Below are positions 55,067 to 64,000 of a stretch of 64,000 nt of DNA, in pieces. Every line of letters begins with the position of its first letter. Within the stretch, counting starts at the first letter, position 1. Source of the stretch: Gonocerus acuteangulatus (taxonomy: Eukaryota; Arthropoda; Insecta; Hemiptera; Coreidae); NCBI GenBank assembly GCA_946811695.1, contig OX328123.1, forward strand, positions 36,445,660-36,509,659, given 5' to 3'. Under the pieces are notes generated by a model. It did not search any database. It was not told where the DNA came from and worked only from the letters and a program-made list of their open reading frames with translations. Made by a program: the position numbers and the translations under genes.

Positions 55067-56554
55067 TAGTAACTGTAGTGCAGGGTGTAGTATCTGGATT
55101 TCTGAATGAGTGACGACAGCCTCTCCGTCAGGTGAGTACAGGAGCACCCCCACCACTAGCCTCAGCTAGGGTAAAGGCCTACAAACTGTAGGAAATGAGT
55201 GTTTTTTACTCACTATTTTAGCAGTGATCTGGTTGATGAAATTCCTTGAAACTTCACCGTAATGTTCACTAGTAGATCAACTACCACTGAGTCACTTTAC
55301 ATAAGCGAGGATCACCTCGAACCACTTCAAAAACACTCGTTTAACGGAGCTTGAAAAAAAAACGCTGTGACATAGGCTATACCTGGGACACTTCTGTGAC
55401 TCAAGTTAAATAAAAAAATCTTGAGATTATGGTAGTGTCAACATTGGGAACCCAATAAACAACCAGGGCTCCTTTTCTTGACACTAATGTCAACTTTAGG
55501 AAAACGGTTGTAAGTGATGAATACTAAAACATTTAGTTGAGATTTTCATTAGAAATTCATGTATCCTGATTTTATTAATTTCTTATGACTGGAACCTTAA
55601 GTTGACAACATGTTTTCCTAATTTCGACATTTTGTTCCTAATGTTGACAGGCAACTTTTTATAATAGTTTTCTGCAATTTGATATTTCACACAACTTCTT
55701 AACCAATTTGTGGTACAATGGTTATAACAGGCGGTACCTCCAAATGCTTCTCACATTAACCAACCTATGGATGTATCAGGTTTCCGAACGTTTAAAGAAA
55801 GTTGGAAGCTAAAATTTCATGAATGGAGCAAGTCCTGCATTAAAAAAAAAAACAAACACAGCTGAAATAGCCAAGAAAAAAGAGCGAAGGCTAGATTGAA
55901 CAAAAAGAAGACAAATCCCTTACAAGAAAAAACTTTTAAATTCTTCTCGTCGGAAAAATAAGGTGAGAAACTCCGGCGGAAGATGGTGACTCCTCCATTC
56001 AGCCTGAAGGAAGGACATCACTAGCATGAACTGTGTAGAATCAACAGGTGTAAGTAAACCATCATCAATGAGTTACACAAAAAGTTAAAGAAGAAGAGCG
56101 ATTGTTCAAAAATGACCAAGGGATGAATGATGAAAATGGCTGTAATAAGCAAGTTATAAACAAAGTTAACGTTATTAGAGTAGGTGATTATTATATAGTT
56201 CAAGTTGAAGGAAAAACAGCACGATTTCAATCCAATTTGGTTGTTTGTTTAAAGAATGAAGTTGTATTATTTTCATTTTCCCTCACTGTCATTCTTAGGA
56301 ACAGAAAAGTCAAAATTAGGCACCGACCTACTGCAGACGTGTCAACATTAGGACCAGAGTAAGGCAGCATTTAATGATTTATTTTACTTGAAATACTTAA
56401 TGTATCTAAAATTGGTTTATGTGAATTTTATAGAGAATGAGCTGACGAATAATTTGATATATTCAAAGTTTATTATTTTCAAAAACTAAGCGAAGAATTA
56501 TTTAAAGTAAAATAACCCTTCCTTAAAGTGTCAACTATTGGGTCACTTACCCTA

Positions 56555-56870
56555 AATACCAACAATACAACAAACAAACAAGGCATTTCTCCTTTCTACT
56601 CAAGTATTTTCCACAAATTCTCCAGACAACCTACATAGTATTTTCCTATGTCTTCTTTTCGTCTGGATGTTCTTTCCATTAACACCTTTTAATCCTCATT
56701 GATCTTTCCCAACCTATGCCACCCTTGCTTAGTGTCTAGTTACATATGCTCCGGAAGAATCTAGCTTCTTTCTATATTTTTTATCATGGTCACTTAACTG
56801 CTAACATTGGTCTTTCTCCAACCCTGGCATTCATTGGTATGTAGTATTTTAGTTATTATTATATATTAAA
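56555..56870. other. No gene seen
   Basis: T-rich sequence; nothing recognised on either strand. Confidence 0.35.
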
Positions 56871-58720
56871 AAGTCCGGCTTGCAGGAACTGCATCATCTT
56901 AGCGCAATTATGTTCATATCCCTATTGCCATTAGTAAAGGAATAGATGCAGTTATAGGTAGGTTTCGATTATTCCTGAAAAATATAAATTGAGATCTCAA
57001 AGAGAAGAAAGTTTAAGGCGCTATAAAAGGAAACTGATTTTGTCCTAAGTGGAAATGATTCCATCTTCATTCTCAACGTTTGGTCTGTGAAACACTAACA
57101 ATGTTTCTCATTTCCTTACCTTCTTTTACTAAAATACTCATTTTACTGTCAACTGCAATTAAAAAAAAAACAATCCATTAAAAAGTTAGGTGAACAGGGA
57201 CGAAACCCTGTTGAAAAGAACAAAACTTAAAGTTTTGAAGTTTTATATAATTTTTTTTTTTTTTTTTTTTTTTTTTATGGCGCTTCGACTAATCTTAAAC
57301 AATTATTTCTCTGATTGATATAGCCTCATTGAATATTACATCAGAACCTTTTTTTTTGTAGAGAATTTAATTAGCTTTTGAATGGCTGCCTTCCACGATT
57401 TTCCAACTCTTTTCGAGATATAGAGATTTAGGAGAATATATGAAGTTCCCAAAACTTTTTCATGCCTCTTAATAAAATATTTTATTCTAATCCTTCCTTA
57501 TCTCCAAACTTAACCAAAGTTTAAGCATTTTAGTTTTGATGAAATTCAAACATGCAGAAAATGTTTGAACTAAATTCCATGTTTCTAAGTATCCAAATCA
57601 AACATTAGCTTGATAACAATTTTTATCCACTTTTTTAAAAATGGTTACAGATATTGCCTTAAAATTGGTTTAATTTTTTTCCTACGAGAAGGAACCCATA
57701 AAACAAGTACTTGAGAGTTAATATTTTTTTTTTGTGTGTAATAGCGTTTTAGTTGGCTAACTATTTCAAGTTTTAGGTTGTTAGTATTTCATGCCCCTCC
57801 CCAAATCCCCTAGTTAGTGGGGGCTCCAAGCCCCCACTCCCGAGATTATTTCCTATTTACGCCCCTGGCTTATATAGAGTGATTTCCACAAAGGATACTG
57901 TCAGTGTCCTGTTGTAAGGCTTAAAATCTTGCTTTGTTTTATTATTTGTACATTGTTGACATTTTTCACAAACAATTTAGACAAGGCATTAATTGTTTTC
58001 ATTCTAAGCTTTCCAAATAGCACAAGGGATAAGAATGAGAATAGGCTAAGACGATGCAGATCCTGAGAGTAGAAATTTTTACAGGAAGGAAGAAACGTTA
58101 GTAGCATTTCTGTAGTTCCAAAAACCGGAGTTTACTTATTAGCAGAGAGTCCATGGGAAGAAATGCCAAGCTCCTGTTCCCTTTAAACAGCAAGATTTCT
58201 TTGATCGGGCTATAAGTTTATAATTAAATTTGTCTTTTTTTACCCTGTTATTTATTTTATTCTTTTAATAATAATGCACGGGAAAGTGCATGTCCTCATT
58301 TCCTCCATAGGAAGGAAAGCTGTTTATGACGTTGGCCTGATGACGTAATCCAGAAGTGCAGATAAGAAAATTTTATGTTTCTGAGCTAACGTAAGATCAC
58401 AAAAATAATCGAGGTAAAAAATTTGTATGTATATGAAAATTTTTCCATATGTTTGAAACTCACCCAAACTAAGATATTAAATAAAACTTTGGCAAAGAAA
58501 TAAAGAAGTATTAGATACAAAAAATGTTATAAACAGACATGCAGTTTTGGAAATTTCGTATATTTTCCTAAATATCTCAGAAATGGTTAGAAAATTGTGG
58601 TAAATAAAAAAGAAACCATATTCAAGCTTACTAAATTCTCTTCAAAAAGGGTTCTAAAGCAGTTTTCGATGGAAAGATTTTGGTTGGGGAATTAATGGCT
58701 TTAATCTTTGAAAGTATTAA
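56871..58720. repeat. Foldback family fragments, several
   Basis: Ends at 56873 (gtccggcttgcaggaactgc) and, inverted, at 58041 (gctaagacgatgcagatcct); internal parts in minus orientation at 57290-57720 and + orientation at 58290-58720 (ccagaagtgcagataagaaa, atctcagaaatggttagaaa). A T-run at 57250-57279 followed by atggcgcttcg resembles a reversed SINE tail. 57740-57865 holds a worn hAT-type MITE (gggggctccaagcccccact, ttacgcccctgg). Confidence 0.65.
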
Positions 58721-58729
58721 TTTCGGTCC

Positions 58730-58762
<33 letters not shown>

Positions 58763-59589
58763 TTTATTGTACTTAACAGTAAAATTATATTCTATTAAAA
58801 CACTTTTAGTAAATGAGAAACATGATTGTAGAGTGTTTATTAGAGATTACTGAGTGTGACAATAACAATTTTTATTTGTTACAATCATAATTTGATATAC
58901 AAATAAGAGAGAGAAAAGTACAAAAATATATTTTACATTTACTAAATTGTATTTATTAGTATTAAAAATTATAATAAAAGAAAATTTAATTTATTTTTAT
59001 AAGTTAAATGAAAGAAAGTAGGTATTAGAGCTTAAAACATCCATCTCTTGCAATTAGAAATGCAAGATGTTATATTTTATGTATTTACATATCTGTACAT
59101 TTCTAAGCAAATATGATTTTACTAAATATCTTAATGCATTGGTAAATTTTATTCACATGAATTTGAACTTTCATTATAATTAACTCAGAAATTTAGGACG
59201 GGTTATCTATAGTTCACCACTCTTTTCTAGCTAGGATAGGTCTAACGCCTTTTCTTTTTTCCAAAGACAAACCACCACCCCCTAGACGGAATCAAAACCA
59301 TGACCCTTGCCACGGAGTGCTAAGTACTCATGGCTACCAGGCCTCCAAGGTAAATTTTAAAATTATAAACTAACAAAAGTTGCATTAGGTTTTAGACAAG
59401 TAATTTGTAATTAAAAAACATCTGAAAATCAAATCTTATACTGAAGATTCCTTGACATAATGGTTTCAACTTATATGTGTTTAAAAGAATCTAGGAATAG
59501 AAGAAAGCTCTTATTACTAGTAATCAAAAATAGCTGTTCAATGAGAGAGAAAAGGAATAAGCAATGAGAAGGCCCTACTCTCTAACGAT

Positions 59590-59620
<31 letters not shown>

Positions 59621-60340
59621 ATTTTGTATGGAGCTTAATAAGTTAAAATATAATTTTTTCAAGAAGGAAAGCAGTTACCTTGAATTCAGAAATTCTTAAT
59701 TATCAGACACAAAGCTAAGGAAGCGTTTTCCAAGACCACAATTCACTATGGTAAGAATGCAGCAAAATGTGCAATCTAGATAGCCTGCATGAAAATCGAA
59801 TGCAACTAATAGATATGTATATATATTATTACACACTCATTACTTTGCTACCAAAACAGTCACATAAGAAGTTTTTTTCTTTATTTTTCAGCCTCTCCAG
59901 AGTCCAAAGCAGCATGGTGTAGAGAATGGTCCTCAAAAGATAGCTGTGCCTCCCCCCCCATATCAAATTATTACCCGAGGTTAATAATGGAATTTAAAAT
60001 TGGATCAATTACAATAAAAATAACTCCTCTTCACTTGGCAGGAGATGTCTCATCAGGATCATAAAACTATAATTATTAATGATTACATCATTAAAAATTA
60101 CTAACAGCCCATGGGGGTAACCTTTCTTCTACCCTGGCTGTACGGTATTTTTAGAGCAGATTATTAATAATTATGTGTTTTTAGTTATTGACCTTTGCCT
60201 TATATAAGTTTATTGTATATTAAGTTTGGAGACCTGAAGCCACAATAGGGTTTTAGAGTAATGAAAGAGTTAAATATTTATCAAAAACAATGCAATAAGT
60301 TTGAATCGTGAATCTGGTTTCTGCTTGGCCTTGTTTTAAA
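58721..60340. other. AT-rich DNA, no gene
   Basis: (GT)n at 58733-58746, poly(A) at about 59588-59618. At 59265-59357 the minus strand has a weak tRNA-like pattern (cctggtagccatgag, then ggttttgattcc), possibly a SINE relic. Nothing coding. Confidence 0.4.
60209..60214 (-). promoter_or_regulatory. Candidate poly(A) signal of zinc-finger gene 2
   Basis: AATAAA on the minus strand about 390 bases past the stop codon. Confidence 0.4.
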
Positions 60341-60453
60341 TACAATGCTTTATAAAACTAAAGCATCATTATTTTGGGCAGCAGAAACATCAACAATATC
60401 TGTACATATCAAGAATCAAAGTTACTTTGATATGTATGTATGTATGTATGTAT

Positions 60454-60466
<13 letters not shown>

Positions 60467-60512
<46 letters not shown>
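60467..60512. repeat. (TA)n microsatellite in the 3' UTR of gene 2
   Basis: About 22 TA units preceded by (GTAT)n at 60437-60466, roughly 95 bases past the stop codon, hence likely within the transcript. Confidence 0.9.
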
Positions 60513-60515
<3 letters not shown>

Positions 60516-60605
60516 GCAAAAATGCCCATATGTAATATGTTGGCAAAAATTGAGAACATAAGTGATGTTCATCTGTTTGATTATAGTGACATTAACTGGA
60601 TGAGT

Positions 60606-61591
60606 CTACTGGCAAACATCCTTACTAAAGTAATGAAGTTTGTCATTACTATGTTTAGCCATAATGTGAGCCTTCAGTTTATGGGCTTTAATCGCCTTGA
60701 ATTCACAGTGCGGGCAAGAGTGAGGTTTTTCATTAGTATGTTTAGCCATAATGTGCGCCTTCAGGTTATCGGCTTTGATAGTCTTGAACTCACAGTGAGG
60801 GCAAGAGAAAGGTTTGTCATTAGTATGAATAGCAATAATATGGTTACTTACACTTCGACAATATAGGGTAGTGAAATCACAGTAAGGGCAGGAGTAAGGT
60901 TTTTCATTGGAATGTTTGGCCATGATATGGGCCTTTAAAGTGTTGGAATGAACTGCCTTATAAATACAATGAGGACAGGCATGAGGTTTATCATCAGAAT
61001 GTTTTGACAAAATGTGAGCCTTCAATTTGTGATAGTTAACTGCTCTAAACTCACAGTGTGGGCAGGAATGAGGTTTATCATCAGTATGTTTTGACCTAAT
61101 GTGCAGCTTCAAACTATCAAGGCGAACCGTTCTGTAAGCACAATGGGGACAGATGTGAGGTTTTTCATTAGTATGTTTTGATGCAATATGAGCCTTCAGG
61201 CTGGGAGGATGGGCTGTCGAGAAAGGACAATGAGGACAGGCATGAGGTTTAACCTCAGAATGTTTAGATATTATGTGCAATTTTAAACTTTCGGGGCGAA
61301 CAGTTCTGTACTCGCAGTGTGAGCACGCATGAGGTTTGTCTTTAGTGTGATTGGTTATGATATGCCGCTTTAAATGGGCAGATTTAACTGTTCTGTAATC
61401 ACAATCTGGACAAAGTTTGTTTTTAGCGCGTTCAGGCTTGATTTGACATTTTGCAAGACTATCAACTGCCCTGTAATTGCTATAAGAACTGCAGTGAGGT
61501 TTTTGATCTGTACATGTCTCAATATCCTTGTTCTCAGCATGACTCTTTTCTTCTTCTTCATGTGTGTCCTCTTCTGCAGATGTATCATAGT
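60606..61591 (-). CDS. Zinc-finger gene 2, terminal exon: nine C2H2 fingers
   Basis: On the minus strand after acceptor gaaattttag (phase 1, as in gene 1), DYDTSAEEDTHEEEEKSHAE opens an acidic lead; the frame stays open for 327 codons to the stop at 60606-60608. One degenerate finger (PHCSSYSNYRAVDSLAKCQ, Cys pair and His lost) precedes nine canonical C-x2-C-x12-H-x4-H fingers starting LCPDCDY, ACSHCEY, ACPHCPF, ICPHCAY, SCPHCEF, ACPHCIY, SCPYCDF, SCPHCEF and SCPHCEF. Linkers are TNEKPH-like. The last two fingers are nearly identical (recent duplication). The final KLHYFSKDVCQ is not a finger. Homologous to gene 1 but a different protein; convergent to it, 12 kb apart. Confidence 0.9.
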
Positions 61592-61648
61592 CTAAAATTT
61601 CATAAAGAAAATATAATTAAAAAATAGTAAGAAATGAAAAATCCAATG

Positions 61649-61650
<2 letters not shown>

Positions 61651-61733
<83 letters not shown>
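61651..61733. repeat. (TA)n(TG)n compound microsatellite
   Basis: About 19 TA then about 23 TG units, in the intron just upstream of the terminal exon of gene 2. Confidence 0.95.
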
Positions 61734-61737
<4 letters not shown>

Positions 61738-62250
61738 TATTAAAGGATATCTAATTTTTCAATATGATATTAGTGGATGAAGCCACAGAAAAAATCTGGC
61801 ATGATGTACTGCTGGAGACTTTCAAGGTTGGAGCTGTAAGCATGATGATGTTTAGGTTCTAAGTGACCATCCTATACAATGCTAAGAAGAAGCCATGGGT
61901 CTAAGTAAGAAAGGTCTAGGAGTAAGAAGTAGAATGGAGTGGATAAAAAAATAATTTATTTTATCATGTTAGTAAAAAAAATAAATAAAACACACTTGAA
62001 ATGAATTTGTATTTTTCTTGAAGAAGCCAGAGGCAGTGTCTCAGAGCAAGTGTGGGGGCAATTTTTGTACTGAGAAAGGGAAACTCGCAAGTGAGGAAAG
62101 GGATGACATGTATAAATGATATTGGGCTGGGATGATCCACGCCACCATAAGCCCCATCCTGTCCCTTAGACATAGTCAAAAAAATAATAATTCGTAGGAG
62201 TGGAAACAACATAAATAATTAAGAGATATTTAGCATACATCACAAATCCT
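61734..62250. other. Intron DNA, nothing recognised
   Basis: A short minus frame (GQDGAYGGVDHPSPISF) has no splice context or family features. Confidence 0.35.
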
Positions 62251-62318
62251 TTATTTGTGAAATGGGTATAATGCTTCACAGCACGATTTTGTAAGGTTAA
62301 ATGAAATAATAAATACAG
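62251..62318 (+). repeat. SINE-core-like fragment
   Basis: gtgaaatgggtataatgctt, tcacag, then ttgtaaggttaaatgaaata keep the word order of the 3' half of MIR/L2-type repeats of vertebrates. The match is short and could be chance. Confidence 0.2.
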
Positions 62319-62351
62319 ATATTAGTTTTTATCATAAAAAAAGTCCGACTC

Positions 62352-62560
62352 GCAGGAGCAGGATGATCTTGAGAAGCTAGCAGCAACAGCAGACAAGATT
62401 GCCGAGATAGAAACCCCAGTTGAGACATTTTACCTTTCACAACTGGAAGCCCAGCCCCTGAAATCACTATCTTTGTCAACAACACCATCTTCGATTGACC
62501 AGCTCATCATGGAACTTCGATCTCTATGCACTGAAGAAGCTGAATTAAGGAAGGGTTAGA
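62352..62560 (+). pseudogene. LTR-retrotransposon gag fragment (gypsy-like)
   Basis: Open + frame: EQDDLEKLAATADKIAEIET, YLSQLEAQPL, IDQLIMELRSLCTEEAEL, then a stop. The LEKLA-ADKI-E and I-L-EL-L pattern is typical of the C-terminal side of Ty3/gypsy gag before the zinc knuckle. It is less AT-rich than its flanks, starts right at the conserved foldback end (gtccgactcgcagg at 62342) and joins family internal DNA (aaggaagggttagaataaaa) at its other side. Confidence 0.5.
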
Positions 62561-64000
62561 ATAAAATATTTTATGAACAGATATGAAAAGTTTTGGAAAC
62601 TTCGTATACTTTCATTAATATCTCGAACACGGTTGGGAAATCGTGGTAAGTGGATTGAAACTATTTGAAAGCTTACTAAATTCTCTACAAAAATGATTCT
62701 AAAACTATTTTTGATTAGGTTATGTCAATCGGAGAAATAAATGCTTAAAACTTCAAATACGTCTGTTTTATTCTTATGAACGGGTTTTTGTCGTTCTTTT
62801 TGTAATTTTTGTCTCTTTCCCTTGGTTTTTTATTGCTTTTTATTTTTTTAATTTCTTATGTTGTATTTGTAAGGAAAATGTATGTGTGTGTAAAACAGGA
62901 TAGGTAAAATGAGACCAATTTTCTGTTGTCAGAAATAATGAAAAGTTTTGGGAACTTCGTATAATTTCTTAATATCTCGAAAACGGTTGAAAATCTTGGG
63001 AAGCGAAAGGTTACCATTCGAAAGCTTACTAAATGGTCTACAAGAAAGTTTTGAATAAGCGATGTCAATCGGAGAAATAAGTGCTTAAAATTTGAAGTAA
63101 TTGATTTCGTTTATTCGAACAGTTCTTTTTGTCTATTTTTATTCCTATTTTTACATTGCTTATAGTTGGATAATGTATTTGACAATAAAATAGATTAATT
63201 AAAATAAGAAAAACAATTCATTGTTAGAAATATATCAGGCTGTACCGTATGAAATGTCAGTTTTGGATTTGCCGATTTCCTTCAAATGTCTTGAAACTGT
63301 CGAGGCTCCTAATCCGAGTTCTTTGGCATATTCCCTATTGTTTGCAATTGCTTATAGTAGTCAAATGTATTTGCCAATAAAACAGGATACGTATAATTAG
63401 AATATTTTATTTTTGCGGAATCTTGGGGTTCTCAGATCCCTTATGAATATCTATTAGGCCCCCTTCGTATTTTTTCCTTAATATCTCGAAAAGGGTTAGG
63501 AGATCGTGGCAATTGAAATGTAACAGTTCGAAAGCTTACTAAATTCTCTACAAAAAATGTTTTACAGAAATTTTTGATGGGGTCGTCACATTAGGAGAAA
63601 TAAGTGCTTAAAACTTAGTTAGTTTCCTTTATTTAAACGGATCTATTTGTGTGTTTCCCGAAGTTTTTTTTTCACTGCTCGTTATTTTTGTACTAGCTTA
63701 TAGCAGTCAAATGTATTTGTCAATAAACAGGATACGTATAATTAGAATCAATATTTTGTTTGTTAGAATTCGAAGATGCCGTATGAATATCTAGATTACA
63801 GTACTGGTGTTGAATTGTTCTAAGTATTCCCTATTTTCATCTGTTGCCCATAGTTTTTTATTGTTAGTAGTTTTTCCTTATTGATTATAGAATATAAATC
63901 TATTTGGCTATAAAACAGGATACGTAAAGTTAGTAACAATATTTCGGAGATTTCTGAGCGAAATGCCTTTAAGATTTTCTACCACCACGAACGGCGTTTT
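62560..64000 (+). repeat. Foldback family internal sequence to window end
   Basis: Two overlapping rounds of the internal segment (62580-62750 and 62940-63100), then 63230-64000, which is the reverse complement of 16200-16985 and of 21120-21860, ending in ccaccacgaacggcgtttt. The repeat continues past the window. Confidence 0.8.

Larger units (their letters stand above)
50714..55396 (-). mobile_element. Full-length jockey-type non-LTR retrotransposon
   Basis: 4.68 kb flanked by tgactcaag (50705-50713, 55397-55405). On the minus strand: 5' end CAGAAGTGTCCCAGG, a 450-bp leader with tRNA-like A/B boxes, ORF1, ORF2 overlapping ORF1 by 17 bases, a 3' UTR of about 200 bp, AATAAA-like signal (caaataaacaaattaaat) and a poly(A) tail (T run 50714-50728). 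Sits inside the pogo-like element. A truncated relative is at 45191-46961. Confidence 0.88.
50352..56552 (+). mobile_element. pogo-like DNA transposon, copy 2, with nested LINE
   Basis: Left end gggttaatgacccgatcgtt, right end cctaaag-type inverted (sense gggtaagtgacccaatagtt), flanked by TA (50350-51, 56553-54). Without the LINE it is about 1.5 kb and collinear with copy 1: gacacttcaaatttaaattt, ggtagtgtcaacattgggaa, aggcaccgacctactgcaga. Compared to copy 1 it has an extra 60 bases near 50480-50590 with caactcctgctgctctcttc. Confidence 0.78.

Noticed and set aside
60345..60866. 173-codon + strand frame
   Set aside because: It begins in a TA repeat and then runs antisense through the zinc fingers of gene 2.

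Overview
The window looks like a piece of an arthropod nuclear genome, most likely an insect. The reasons are a strongly AT-rich, gene-poor sequence with introns; a Ty1/copia element whose primer-binding site resembles that of Drosophila copia; a near full-length jockey-type LINE; pogo-like and hAT-like DNA transposons; and 5S-rRNA- and tRNA-related SINEs. The C2H2 zinc-finger style (C-P-H-C repeats with TNEKPHS-type linkers) is common in insects. I cannot name the species; a hemipteran would be my guess, no more.

Only two host genes can be supported. One lies on the + strand: four short exons (31821, 36055, 40289, 40503) and a terminal exon (47762-48474) with seven C2H2 fingers. Every junction is phase 1 and the reading frame stays open across all of them. 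The first two exons are diverged copies of each other, each encoding an acidic YIKEER module. The second gene is on the minus strand. Its terminal exon (60606-61591) carries nine canonical fingers plus one degenerate, and its upstream exons lie outside the window or were not recognised. The two genes are convergent and belong to one family.

Almost everything else is mobile DNA. 1-4535: a pogo/Tc1-type TIR element with a Harbinger transposase relic inside it, then foldback-family DNA. 4536-9494: a copia element on the minus strand with both LTRs, PBS and PPT, broken by a SINE, a 105-bp inverted templated copy, and an inserted copy of its own LTR-flank junction. 10058-11728 and 50352-56552: two copies of a pogo-like element; the second holds a full-length jockey-type LINE with ORF1 and an 897-codon ORF2 whose RT active site reads YAYD. 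12120-31630: foldback/palindromic repeats, a 1.8-kb duplication, hAT-type MITEs and tandem repeats. 32340-37850: RTE-type LINE and transposase relics. 41130-47160: one foldback-family copy split in order by four LINE fragments, each with its own target-site duplication.

The dominant unnamed feature is a repeat family with a conserved end (core gtccgactcgcaggaactgc, then catcttagcgcggt), often arranged as long palindromes, and carrying a (TA)n array at one fixed internal position. I see the end at about twelve places and internal parts at many more. It accounts for most of the long TA microsatellites and is the best candidate for an undescribed mobile element here.
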